Assembly (NCBI GenBank): GCA_030144725.1
Contig: JASKMD010000004.1
Coordinates: forward strand, 186,001 to 250,000
Origin: Haematococcus lacustris
Lineage: Eukaryota; Chlorophyta; Chlorophyceae; Chlamydomonadales; Haematococcaceae
DNA length: 64,000 nucleotides
Direction of reading: 5' to 3'
The notes beneath the pieces were generated by a model, which was not told the origin of the DNA, did no database searches, and worked only from the letters and a program-made list of their open reading frames with translations. The translations under genes were made by a program, and so were the position numbers. Of the stretch, positions 42,557-52,680 are shown piece after piece (position 1 is the first letter of the stretch; each line of letters begins with the position of its first letter).

Positions 42557-43396
42557 TTACCAACCCCATGTTGGGGGCGCCTGACTAGCACTGCAAACTG
42601 CTGCCTGGCCATGTGACCCATGTGGCTTGGCCACCCCCTCTAGTGTGTGCTCCTGGTTGCGGGGGCTAGCCAGGCAGGTGGACTGGGTGGCTGGGTGGCA
42701 GGCTGGCTGCGTGGCTTGCTTGGTGCCTTGGCTGCTGAGTATGCCTCGCAAGGAGGGAAGTGACACTCTGGAGCGCATCAGGAGATTCCACTTGTCCTTG
42801 TGGTCCTTGCTGAAGCCCTTGTTGGCTGCGGCCACCTGTGCCCGCAGCTGCTCCAGCTTGATGTTGGTGGTGGTCAGCTGCTGCTTGGTGTGGGCCAGCT
42901 CAGTGCGGGCCGCTGCCAGGTCTTTTTGGGCGGCCTCCAGGGCAGCCGCTGTGTCAGTGAGTTGGGCTTGTGTGCCCTGCAGCTGCTGCAAGAACGCCTC
43001 CTCCAGCTGGGTGACCTGCTGCATAAACCCCAGCAGGTCTAACTCCCACTGCTGGTCACGCTGACCAGCAGAGACCAGCAGGCTGCGGTGCCACTCCCTC
43101 AGCTGGCTGTACTGCTCCTGGGAGCTGAGAAGATCAGCATTGAGGGCTGCATGCGCAGCGGTGAGGGTTGCATGCGCAGCGGTGAGCTGCTCCATGCTCT
43201 TGGCTGCTTCATGCCTAGCCTGGGTTTTTGCCCCATTGGCTCTGTTTGCTCTAGTGTGTTTTGGGACGCGTGGCATGTCAAGCAGAAGGGAGGTGAGGAG
43301 GTGTTGGGAGGTGGTGGTAGGCAGCTGGGCCTGCTCGCGTGGGGTGCTTGCAGGTACTATGGGCAGGAAGGGTATGTGGTGCTTGGGCTCCTGCAA
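42557..43396 (-). CDS. Coiled-coil protein of unknown function
   Basis: About 279 codons on the minus strand. A likely ATG (MPRVPKHTRANRANGAKT) starts at about 43276, and the codons before it may be an upstream exon entering at TTGCAG|GAGCCC near 43385. The middle is a long heptad-rich coiled coil (TAAHATLTAAHAALNADLL through LEAAQKDLAAARTELAHTK and KLEQLRAQVAAAN), the C-terminus is unrelated low-complexity sequence. No catalytic motif. Neighbouring minus-strand frames suggest one multi-exon gene from 43396 to 39798, possibly a transposon gene; I cannot confirm the joins. Confidence 0.45.
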   Translation of the reverse strand: MQEPKHHIPFLPIVPASTPREQAQLPTTTSQHLLTSLLLDMPRVPKHTRANRANGAKTQARHEAAKSMEQLTAAHATLTAAHAALNADLLSSQEQYSQLREWHRSLLVSAGQRDQQWELDLLGFMQQVTQLEEAFLQQLQGTQAQLTDTAAALEAAQKDLAAARTELAHTKQQLTTTNIKLEQLRAQVAAANKGFSKDHKDKWNLLMRSRVSLPSLRGILSSQGTKQATQPACHPATQSTCLASPRNQEHTLEGVAKPHGSHGQAAVCSASQAPPTWGW

Positions 43397-44312
43397 TTGA
43401 CACGCTAAGGCTCACTGAGCTTTGATAGTAATATTGATTCTTTTGTCGCATCTGGGCATATGAGTCGAGTAGCCTTTGAATTCGCGATCATCACAAAAAT
43501 AAGACATCTCTCTGAGTTTTGGCTGGATTTGCTGTTTTGGCTGCAAATCCTACCTGCTCAGCGGAGCCGCAGCTGAAGCTTGGATAAGCCATTTAGGTGT
43601 GCCATGGTGTACTCGGACACTCCTACATCATCACATGTTCGTCGGGTAACCTGTGCTGGCGCAGGAATGGTGGCAACTGCTGCGTGCACCTCACCTCGCG
43701 GGCTGGCAGCAGCGCCTATGCGTAGAGCACCAAGAGCACGCCTGCACAGCGCGATGTCTTGAGGGTGGCCGGCGGATCCCAACCACCCTGCCCACCACTT
43801 TCGAAGCAGCTGCTGGTTGCTGCCGTAACTAGAGTCCGCGTTTAAGCCATGCCGCGCGGGGCTAAAGACATCGGCCTGCTCCCGGAGCAATCGGTCGCAT
43901 GTGACGGTCTTACATGCCAAAACATCAGAGTTGGGAGGCCCTGACTAGCAGAGGCAATGTCAAAGTGAAGATGAGTTGTGTCAAATGTCAAAGTGAAGTT
44001 GAGTGATTTGCACATGAATCATGTGTGATATCTATATGATGACATGGTAGGGTGTGTGCATGTCCTATCCTTATACCATGATGGGGTTCGGCTTGCGTTC
44101 CTGATACAGTGCATGATGTTGGCAGGGCGTTCCTGGTTTGTGTCGACGCTCTTATCTCCCTCCAGCCTCATTTGGCGCTCAAGCAGGCATAATAGGGTTA
44201 GCGCTACAACCGGACCTAGCTGGGGAGGGCTGAGCAAGTGGCCTGGAAATGTGATATCAAATGAGCTTGTCCGCTGCATTGTCTGTGTGTTTTGTGTCCC
44301 ATTGTAACAGTC
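43397..44312. other. Intergenic, upstream of the intact LRR gene
   Basis: Mixed composition with AT-rich parts. One minus-strand frame of about 120 codons (43558-43920) has no recognisable motif and starts only at a non-ATG codon; I do not call it. The last 100 bases presumably include the leader of the LRR gene, but no shared block with the leaders at 10250 or 50167 was seen. Confidence 0.4.
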
Positions 44313-46004
44313 ATGGTTAAAAGGCGCAGGTATAGCGAAGTAGCCGTCAATGGGGAGGCACCTTCAGCAGCACCTCTAGCTGGCATCTCCCTGCTGGGTT
44401 TGCCTCCTGCGCTATTGGACGACGTCACCCGCTGGGCCATACAGCTTGGTGCCGGAGGAGCTCTGTCTCTGACCTGCCGCGCCTTCGCCAACACCAACCT
44501 GTTGCACGCTCCCGCTCTCCACATCCAGCTGGACAGCCAGCGCTGCGACCAGTTCCTCACACCACGCGTCGTCGCAGCCCTGCAAGCCAGGACATGCAGG
44601 CTGGCCCTGACTCTGGACGAACAGCGGGCACAAAACAGCAGGCAGGACATCAGGCTGCTGACCAAGGTTTTGAAGAAGCTGGCCAGTTGTGCAGCCGTGG
44701 AAGCCTGCAAGCTGACAACCAGTGAGGTTCCTCCCCTCGAACCTCGAAAGCGTTTAAGCTGCAGCCCCGACCTTGTTCAGCAGTTAATAGACAGCTTCCC
44801 AGGCCTGACATCCCTGTCGCTCCACAACTATGCCATCCTCTGCGGTGGTCTAGCCAGCCTTCTCTCCCACCCACGTCTGTCACTGCAGCTGCAGCAGCTG
44901 GACCTCAGCAGCACCACCATCACCCAGCCCAAACGGCCTAAGCCAGGGGCAGCCACCCTGGCCACCCTGTTCCATGCATCCAGGCTCAAGCAGCTGAGCC
45001 TGTCAATCAACAAGGGGTTTGAAGGAGCAAACATGTCCCTCCTGCCCAACCTGCAGCCATTGTCCCACCAGCTGACACAACTGTGCATCCTGCAGGAGGT
45101 GTATGTGGAGTGCTGCCTTGACAAGTTCACTGCAGCACTGCAGCCCCTGACTCAGCTGCAGGTGCTGACATTCTCCCATCTTTGCCACCTGGGAGGTCTG
45201 CCTAGCCTGCTGCAGGCGTTGCCTCATCTGCACACCCTGCAGCTGCCTGACGCAACAGTCTATGGGCAGCAACATCTGGACGCCCTGCTGGCAGCCACCC
45301 AGCTTACCAGCATCCAGCTCAGAGCACTGGAGAGGCTGACCAGCTCATCTGCAGATGTGCCCTGCAGCTGGCAGCGGCTGGAGCTCACTGGCTATGTTGA
45401 CTGCGCCACTGTGGCACACCTACCGCTGCACTCCCTCACCCAGCCCCTGGTGCTGGGAGGGCTTTCCACCCAGGACCTGGTGGCAGCTGCAGTCCATAAC
45501 CTGACACAGGCTTGCAATGTGCCAGTGAGGGTCAAAGAGTTGTGGCTGGACATGCCTCATGCGGTCAAGGAAGAAAAGCAACATGTAGAGTTGCAGCAAC
45601 TGGTGGCTGTGCTGCAAGCGATAAAGCATTGCAGCTGGGAAAGGGTGTACCTGTCCAACATGGATGTGGGCGCGGAGGATGTCTCAACACTGGCGCTATT
45701 GGGCCAAGCCTGCACAGAACTCGAATTTGCCTACGGCAGCCTGGACCCCTCCCTGGAGTTCTGGCGCCAGCTGGTGCAGCTCATACCCACAGTCACCCAC
45801 CTCACTTTCTCTGACTCAAAGGGCTCCGACTCGGCAGCCATGTGCAAGTCACTGAAGCGCATGACTGATCAGCCCTGGGCCCGGTGGCTGGACATTCGCA
45901 TCTCGCGGCCAGCAAAATGTGATAGGTTGCCGGCATGCTGGCAGGCTAGGCTCTTCTCCAAGCCGGGCAAGCTTAGGGTGTGCTTCGACACGATGATGCA
46001 ATGA
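44313..46004 (+). CDS. F-box-like/LRR protein, complete
   Basis: 563 codons from ATG 44313 (the frame opens 7 codons earlier without an ATG) to the stop at 46002-46004; single exon. An F-box-like segment at about residues 20-70 (LLGLPPALLDDV, LSLTCRAFANTNLLHAPALHIQL) is followed by leucine-rich repeats to about residue 360 (LQLQQLDLSSTTI, LQPLTQLQVLTFSHL, LLQALPHLHTLQLPD, LDALLAATQLTSIQLRALERL) and the family C-terminal half (PCSWQRLEL, LPLHSLTQPLVLGG, LEFWRQLVQLIPTVTHL, QPWARWLDI, ACWQARLF). F-box plus LRR architecture suggests an SCF ubiquitin-ligase adaptor; that is inference, as the F-box match is weak. It is the only unbroken family member in the window and the best template for judging the pseudogenes. 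Predicted cytosolic or nuclear; no signal peptide seen. Confidence 0.88.
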   Translation: MVKRRRYSEVAVNGEAPSAAPLAGISLLGLPPALLDDVTRWAIQLGAGGALSLTCRAFANTNLLHAPALHIQLDSQRCDQFLTPRVVAALQARTCRLALTLDEQRAQNSRQDIRLLTKVLKKLASCAAVEACKLTTSEVPPLEPRKRLSCSPDLVQQLIDSFPGLTSLSLHNYAILCGGLASLLSHPRLSLQLQQLDLSSTTITQPKRPKPGAATLATLFHASRLKQLSLSINKGFEGANMSLLPNLQPLSHQLTQLCILQEVYVECCLDKFTAALQPLTQLQVLTFSHLCHLGGLPSLLQALPHLHTLQLPDATVYGQQHLDALLAATQLTSIQLRALERLTSSSADVPCSWQRLELTGYVDCATVAHLPLHSLTQPLVLGGLSTQDLVAAAVHNLTQACNVPVRVKELWLDMPHAVKEEKQHVELQQLVAVLQAIKHCSWERVYLSNMDVGAEDVSTLALLGQACTELEFAYGSLDPSLEFWRQLVQLIPTVTHLTFSDSKGSDSAAMCKSLKRMTDQPWARWLDIRISRPAKCDRLPACWQARLFSKPGKLRVCFDTMMQ

Positions 46005-46710
46005 GTCCTGAGTGTGTGCATCCCTGTCATGAGCCGCATATTCCTCTCATGCAGGCGCATGGGCGGGCCCAAACATGTATGCCAACAACAGTGTGTGCCT
46101 TGCTGGTGATTCGACAACTTGGAGTGGTGTGGCTACATTGTGTGGTGTGGCTGTGTGGTGGGGCACTAGGCCAGCAGCTGGTGGTGTGGCATGCTCTGTA
46201 CAGCTTCTTTAAACACCTGGGCTAGTCACAGGGCAATTAGTGTGACCCCTTTTCACCAGCCTCTGCCTGCCTGCCTGTATGTATGTGCCTGACGCCCGGG
46301 TTCCCGAACCACTGCTGACATGCCTGCTGATGCCGTTGATGCTGTCAGGGAAGCTGCTGTCAGGTGCCGGTTGACGCTGCTGGGTATAGTCGGCTATAGT
46401 GGCCGTTTGTGCAGTCAGGGAAGATGAGGCTGCAGTGGCTTGACATGGTGACGTGGTCCAAACAGGCTGCCATTGCTGGTTGGTGAACAAGGCATCTGTG
46501 ATGACATGGTGATGTTGACGGTGCAATTCCTGTCGCCAGTGTTTGTTGTCAGTTTGGTTTAAGGTGGCGTCTCCTGTGCAGGGGGCAAAGTGCTGAGCAA
46601 TGGGTGGTCGACGTGTACTTGTACGTTGTTAATCGTAACCATTGGTACCTACAAGCCGATGTGTGACTTTTTGTACCAGGCCCGCCGACTCCGCCACGAC
46701 ATCTACGAGC
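46005..46710. other. Intergenic between two LRR loci
   Basis: 3' flank of the LRR gene and the upstream region of the next pseudogene. Short GTGTGGTGTGGCTG-type repeats near 46120-46190; no gene recognised. Confidence 0.45.
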
Positions 46711-48345
46711 ATGCGGCGTAAGCCTTCCAACACTCCTCTCGAGGCGTACTTGGCAGCGCGTGCGCCTTCACCGCTGCTGAGCTTGCCTGCGGGGCTGGTG
46801 GACGACGTTGTCAGTCGGGCCGTGGAGCTCGGTGCGGGCGAGGCGTTGTCCCTTACGTGCCGCACCTTTCCCCAAACTAATGCCTCACAGGTGCGCCAGC
46901 TGGCCAGGGGTGGTGAGCTCAAGAAGGACTCCGTTACCATGGGTGGGGTGGAGGTAGCCCTGTCGGGCCACCCCTGTGGGGGCAACGGTGTGGAGCTGTG
47001 TTGTTGGACTGGCCGCCAGGCTCCACCAGGCTGGGCCCAGGCAGGGGCGGCCACTAGGGCGGGCAGCAGGAGGAAGGCAACATTGCTGGGGTCCCATGTG
47101 CCTGCCTGCCTGCACCGCATGCCTGCCACGGGGACGTGTTGCCCAGGGACGTCTTGCTGCTTGCCGGGGCGCAGGGGCCATACCCAGCTCTTCCCTTGTC
47201 ACCTCTCATGTCGCACTCCTCGCCACACTCCAAACGTTACACTCACAAAGGTCATCTCACGGATAGCAAGACACTCACACCCATGCGCTTCACCCTAATG
47301 CAGACATTCGCCTATACAACTCCCTCGTCCCTCGCTAGGGTCTCCATCTGAGTCGTACCACTAGGGACCACTGCAGGTTACACTAGGTACCACCTTCCGT
47401 CCTCTAGCCATGTCCTCTGTCACCTTCAGTCCTCTAGCCATGTCACCTTCACATTGGCAAGGCCTGACCTGGTGCAGCCTGTTGGAGGGCCTGCCTGCCA
47501 CCTGCCTGCCTGCCACACCTTTTCACTGTGGGTGGCTGCTGGGAGGTGCCTTCATGCAGGCCATGCTTGGGCTGCACATCTGACATTGCCCGGCACTGTG
47601 TGAGACAGCTGTGTGTGAGCAGCAGCGGCATCCTGGAGGGCCTGACTGAGTTGCTGACAGCGCGGCCCCAGGAGCCTCCGGGAGCAGGACTTGGACCCCC
47701 TGTTGGCTGCGATGCGGTTCACAAGTGTCCAGTGCGGCATACTGCACGGGTTGGACGTCCCACGTGCAGATGCACCTTGCAGCTGGCACGCAGCATGGAC
47801 TGCCTCTCTGCCGCCTGCCTGCCGCTGCACTCCCTAATCCAGAACGTGCAGCACCTCTGCATTGTTCTAGATGACGTCTTTGGCACTGACACAGCAGCTG
47901 CAGTCCACAAGCTGGCACCGGCTTGCCAGGTGCCGGTGACTGTTGCTGTGTTAGTTGTAATTTTGGATGCCAGGTCAGAAGGGGACAGAGAGGCGGGCAC
48001 TCCCCTTGACGCCCCTGCGCTCTTGCAACAGCAGAGGTCTCACCTGAGGCATTGGGTGGCTCAGCTGCACCCGCTGCAGCACCATGCCAAGGACTCTCTA
48101 CACCCAGACTATACACATTCCCTCCCACCCGCCACTGTCCCTGCAGCAGGTCACCTGCTGGTCTCTTGCAGGTGCTGCCAGCGAGGCCATGTGTGACTCA
48201 CTGCGGTTGATGGCTGAGCAGCCCTGGGCCAGGTGGCTGGACATCAAGGTCAGTGCTGCGGGGCGGCTGTTGCCTGCATGCTGCCTGGACATGAACAAGG
48301 TGTCTAACAAGGCCCTAGCAGAGAAGTGTCAGTTGTGTGTTTGAT
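46711..48345 (+). pseudogene. F-box-like/LRR pseudogene fragments
   Basis: ATG at 46711 begins MRRKPSNTPLEAYLAARAPS, then LLSLPAGLVDDVVSRAVEL and LSLTCRTFPQTN, the family F-box-like segment. After CACAG|GTGCGCC at about 46890 the family sequence is lost; 46900-47520 is unrelated low-complexity sequence. LRR-family pieces resume at about 47600 (ILEGLTELLTARP), 47815 (CLPLHSLIQNV), 47895 (AAVHKLAPACQVPVTV) and 48205 (LMAEQPWARWLDIKV). The pieces are in the right order but in changing frames with large deletions. The last piece abuts the Fanzor-like pseudogene. Confidence 0.75.
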
Positions 48346-49470
48346 GAAATGTGGGTGGGAATCGACCCTAGTGTCACCCAGGCAGTCAGGGATGAGAAGT
48401 TAGGCCAGCCGGTAGCGGACCAGACCAACGCCCGCCACGACACCCAGCAGTGGCTGGCACCAAGCCAGCCCCATCTCCTGCACCTGGCAGCAGCCAGCTC
48501 AGCCGGCACCTCCCTGGAGGCCAACCGGTAGCACATCACCGACATCAAGCTGTTGTTTCAGAAGGTGAGGGTTGGTTAGTGGGTGGGCTATGTATTGGGA
48601 GGTGGTGGGTGGGCATGAAGTGAAAGAGTGTTGACACTGCCATGCCTAGCATGGTGCCACCATGTCAGCCACCCTGTGTGCCTCGTGTGTATGACTGCAG
48701 CTGGAGGAGGAGGTGGCGGAGGCGTCCATGGAGCGCCACAATCGTGTCAAGCAGCTGGTGGTCTTCTTTGAAGCATCGGCACCAGGGGTGGCTGGGGTGC
48801 TGATGCGGAGCTGCGAGCCTGCTGCAAGGTGGTGTGCAGGCCCAGGGGCACAGACCAGCAGCGGGGCAGGGTGGTGCCAGTGGATGAGCTCTACACCAGC
48901 CGGGTCAGCTTGGCAGTGAATAACCAGCAGCCCCGTGGAAGCATGCTAATCAAATGCAGGCATACCAGCCCTGCAGGCTGGAAGCCCCCAGCAGGGCAGG
49001 TGGATCCCCACCTGCTGCGTCTAGCATGGAGCCAGCAGCGTGACCAGCCAGTGCGGGGCCTGATGTGGTGCCCGGTAGTGGCCTCCCGCATCCTGTCACA
49101 GCCGCCATGTAGCAGCTAGGCAGCCACGCAGCCAGAAGCCTCAGAGCCTGGGCCCAGCACTCCCCCACCAGCCAAGCGCAGCAAGCGCACCAAGGCTGAG
49201 CAGGCAGCTGAGCCCACCCAGCCCAACAAGGGCACAGGCAAAGGCAAGGGCAACGCTGCCATAGCCAAACCAAGCCCTCAGCCAAGCAGGTGGTTGGACA
49301 GGGACTGCAATGCAGCAGTGAACATGCAGCGCATTGGGGAGAGTAGGTGGCGCCCACTGGAGCTGTGCTGGTGGCCAGACCAGGCAGCTCTGCCGGCCAA
49401 AGGTAGGGAATACCCATGCCTGGGCTACAAGCGGCTGCAAGACATGCCAGCCAAGGCCCAGCAGCAGTAG
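48309..49470 (+). pseudogene. Fanzor/TnpB-like RuvC nuclease pseudogene 2
   Basis: Less decayed than the copy at 5853. Segments in order: MWVGIDPSVTQAV at 48350 (RuvC-I Asp at 48364), a helix EEEVAEASMERHNRVKQLVVFF at 48704, GRVVPVDELYTSRVSLA near 48865-48910, VRGLMWCPVV, a basic linker AKRSKRTKAEQAAEP, WLDRDCNAAVNMQRIGESRW at 49291 (RuvC-III) and a C-terminus LGYKRLQDMPAKAQQQ ending at the stop 49468-49470. Lesions: stop at 48529, frameshift near 48770, and a CAG-to-TAG stop at 49117 in an otherwise open frame from 48829 to 49470. Intron 48565-48700. The N-terminal RNA- and DNA-binding half is missing. The zinc-finger cysteines of TnpB are not evident after DELYTS. Fanzor call from motif memory. 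Confidence 0.75.
48565..48700 (+). other. Likely intron in Fanzor-like pseudogene 2
   Basis: 136 bases, donor CAGAAG|GTGAGGG and acceptor GACTGCAG|CTGGAGG, at the same place as 6211-6343 in the first pseudogene. Conservation of both borders in two diverged copies supports an ancestral spliced gene. Confidence 0.65.
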
Positions 49471-50166
49471 TGTGTGCCCCTCATTAGTGCATGCAGGTCA
49501 TGCCACCTTTCAACTAAAGCCCTCACGGGTCAGGCAATATTTTAGGTGGTAGGCACTCATGCACCATGTCCATGTGCATTGGGTATACATTAAACAGCAC
49601 CTGAACACCCATATGAGTGGTCCCGCTAGTGTTCCTAAGTGGTCTCTAGTGGTCCGACTCAAATGGGGGCCCCATTGAGGGACGAGGGAGCTGTCATGGC
49701 TCCATGGCATGACTGTATTGGGGTCACTTGGTATCAGGAGGAAAAGAAGGACAAAGGGCAGAAGCACTGTCTGAGGACTGCCTCTCACACATTCCCACTT
49801 TGGTGAAGGGGGGGGGGGGGGGCTAAAAAGGGTTGCATGGGACGAAACCAATGCGCTTCGCCCTCGGTTTAGTGCGAAGCTAACGTAGATCTGCTCGTCG
49901 ACTTGCCTCGTCCAGCTGTACTTGCCCTTTGACATCGAGCCGCGAAAGACGAAACTGATATCGGCTGTAGCATCGGACCGCACAAGCCGAACCGCTCGTA
50001 AGTCATCGGGAGCGCCTGTGGAAGTAGCCAGCGAGTAGTGTTTCTCGCCAGCTGTGATCTACTGGCTTATGTCCGAGGTGCACGCTGATGCCCTCTATCT
50101 GCTCTGCAGGCTTAATCCGAAGGCATCGACGAAAGAAGTGAGCTGAGAGCAGCCAGGCGCAACCAG
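49471..50166. promoter_or_regulatory. Fanzor 3' flank, then upstream region of LRR gene
   Basis: 49471-49850 follows the Fanzor-like stop codon, where an element-encoded guide RNA would be expected in related systems; I see no defined structure. A run of about 16 G lies near 49808-49823. From about 49850 the sequence aligns with 9950-10249, the upstream region and leader of a paralogue, and probably contains the LRR promoter. Confidence 0.45.
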
Positions 50167-50263
50167 GTGCGTACCCGCACCCACTCACCCACCCAATCAC
50201 ACGCTGCTGCTGGTACTGGCGTCCTCACACCCTGACAGGCTTGTTGCTTCACCCACTCTGCAG
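50167..50263 (+). other. Leader intron of LRR gene
   Basis: 97 bases with donor AACCAG|GTGCGTACCC and acceptor CACTCTGCAG|GTCAAC, ending 20 bases before the ATG at 50284; conserved with 10250-10355. Confidence 0.7.
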
Positions 50264-50283
50264 GTCAACAGACAGTCCCAGCT

Positions 50284-52071
50284 ATGAGCCAGCGTAACAT
50301 GCAACACCAAGCCGCAGTGGATGGCGGTGCCTCAGCAACAGATGGGTACAGCCCAGCCGGCGAGGCGCCCCCTCCTGCCACTAGGCTGCTGGACCTCCCC
50401 CCAGCACTGCTGGATGACATCGCTTGCCGGGTCATGCAGCTTCAGGCCAGGATCCAGCTGCCCCTGACCTGCCACGCCTTCTCACTGGCCCACCTGCTGC
50501 ACGTCCCAGCCTTGCGCGTCCAGCTGGGCAGGCAGTGCTGCGACCAGCTGCTCACGCCCCGAGTTGTTGCAGCCCTGCAAGCGAGGACGAGCAAGCTGGC
50601 TCTTACCTTTAAAATGTGGTACAGTGGTACGGTTTTCAGCTCAGAGACAGAGACAGAGACAGAGACAGAGACAGAGACAGAGACAGAGACAGAGACAGAG
50701 GACAGCGAGTGCTACACCGACCTGCTGGCCCATGCCCTGGCAAAGCTGGACAACTGTGCAGCAGTGGAGGTCTGCAAGTTGGTCAGCGGTGGGGAATATC
50801 ACCATCGTCATCTGCGCTGCTCAGCTGGCCTTGCCCAGCAGCTGCTGGACAGCTTCCCCAGCCTGACTGCCCTGACCCTGGAGGGGCTCTATGTCTCGAG
50901 CGATGCACTAGCCAGCCTGCTCTCCCACCCGCCGCTGGCACGACAGCTGCAGCAGCTAGACATCACCAATACCATTAACCAGGATGGTAATGAGCCTAGT
51001 GATGAGCCATTGGGCACTCTGTTCCAGGGTCTGCAGTTGAAGCAGCTCAGCATAGCTGCTGTACGCCCTAAACAGCCTAGCTCACCTCTGCTGCCTAGCT
51101 TTCAGCCCCTGGCGCAACACCTGACCCAGCTGCACCTTGTGGTTGGGAGTGATCTTGAAACTGGCCTGAGCTTCTTCATGGAGTACTTGCAGCCTCTGGC
51201 TCAGCTACAGGTGCTGACCGTAACCGGTTATTACAAGCCGGGACTGAACGGCCTGGTTGAGGTGCTGCAAGAGCTACCGCAGCTCCACACCCTGCAGCTG
51301 CCAAGCATCGGAGTCTCTGGCCATCAGCAGCTTGACACACTGCTGGCAGCCACTCAGATCACAAGCCTCCAGCTGCTCAGGGTAGAGACATGTGACACCT
51401 CATGATGCGCCCTGCAGCTGGCAGCGGCTGGAGCTGACAAGTAATATTAACAACAGTGGCATTGCGTACCTGCCCCTGCACTCCCTCACCCAGCCTCTAG
51501 TGTTGGGGCGACCGTACATCAGTGTGGAGGACATCTCAGATCCAGAAGTGGCAGCCATACTCCACCACCTGGCAGAAGCGTGCAAGGTGCCAGTGCAGAT
51601 CATGGAGATGGAATTGGAAATGGGGAAAATGTATGCGGTCATCACTCCAGCACTCCTACAGCAGCATAGGAAGGACTTGGCACAGCTGGGAGCTTTTCTG
51701 CATATGCTCCGGTTCAGCGGCATGGTGCAGGTCACATTACTGCATGAAGTCACAGCCGCTGATGTCCTAGCACTGGCTCCGTTGTGCCAAGACTGCACCC
51801 ACTTTGTGCTGTTGTGTGGCAGCATGGAGCCCTCACTAGAGTTCTGGCACCAGCTAGTGCAGCTCATGCCCTCTGTGCAGGAGGTATCCTTCGATAAGGT
51901 AAAGGGATGTGTCTTTGCAGCTATGCATGAGTCGCTGCAGCTTATGGCTCAGCAGCCCTGGGCACGGTGGCTGCATGTCATAATCCGTGGCGACATCGAT
52001 GGCTCTGATGAGCCTTTATATCGGCAGGCTGGCAGCTGGTGGAAGGCTGGCATTATCAAAGTGACCATGTT
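50284..52071 (+). pseudogene. F-box-like/LRR gene, frameshifted and cut by LTR insertion
   Basis: ATG 50284 opens a 373-codon frame: F-box-like LLDLPPALLDDIACRVMQL and LPLTCHAFSLAHLL, then LRRs (LQQLDITNTI, YLQPLAQLQVLTV, VLQELPQLHTLQLPS, LDTLLAATQITSLQLLRVE). A stop at 51403-51405 results from loss of 5 bases relative to the paralogue (CTCATATGCTGATGCG became CTCATGATGCG). The second half stays open from 51392 and has the expected C-terminal blocks (LPLHSLTQPLVLG, LEFWHQLVQLMPSVQEV, QPWARWLHV). At 52071 a retroelement interrupts the codon after KVTM. The reading frame resumes beyond the element at 60583 with a short tail and stop at 60602-60604. It also carries an expanded (ET)n tract. Confidence 0.88.
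50642..50705 (+). repeat. Coding microsatellite (GAGACA)n, about 10 units
   Basis: Perfect 6-base repeat encoding about ten Glu-Thr dipeptides between the F-box-like part and the LRRs. The paralogue at 10376 has just one such unit (PETEDSEW), so this is a lineage-specific expansion that preserved the frame. Confidence 0.95.
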
Positions 52072-52680
52072 TGTAACAGTCCAGACACTCAGTCAGGCTA
52101 GACAAGCAAGGGGAAAATTGGGTACCATGCTGTTCTCCACATCCAGGCCACCATTTGCTACCGCGTTTGCACCGCTAGCTTCAGCGTGCTGAATTAGTTA
52201 GCGGCATCGAAGCTCAGGCTCGCAGGCCCAATATGGGTGTTTGTGCCGAAAGTTGTGTCCACGCAATAAGGTCGCCATAGGGAGCTACGTACATATGTGT
52301 AAGGTCTAAGGCCGGGGCCCGTCTCTCTCGCTAGCCAGGTCCGTTCAGTCGGTTGTACTGGGTAGCTCGGCTTCCTAGCTCCCGCAAAGCTGTGAATGTT
52401 AGTAATGCCCCGCAATCACAAACTCCAGCTCCGAACTCTCCTATCTCATAACATGTGCGGTGGACTTTGCTGTTTGTGGCTGGCCCGTCCGGCCCTCAAC
52501 CATCATTACATCCAACCTCACATCATTACATCCAACCTACACTTGTGTTCTCTGTAAACTATCACTTGTGTTCTCTGTAACCGGTCACTTGTGTTGTGTG
52601 GCATTCACTGCATGCATGCTAGGGCTCTGGCACTTGCAAGGGCTAGGCTCAGGGTCAACACCGTAAGGCAAGCTTTGTTG

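Noticed and set aside
43558..43920. 120-codon minus-strand frame
   Set aside because: Starts at a non-ATG codon, has no motif and no homologue in the window.
52072..52460. Complete 5' LTR ending near TCATAACA (52451)
   Set aside because: Beyond the first 21 bases it does not match the LTRs at 56894 and 60212 and no primer site follows, so the left LTR is treated as truncated.
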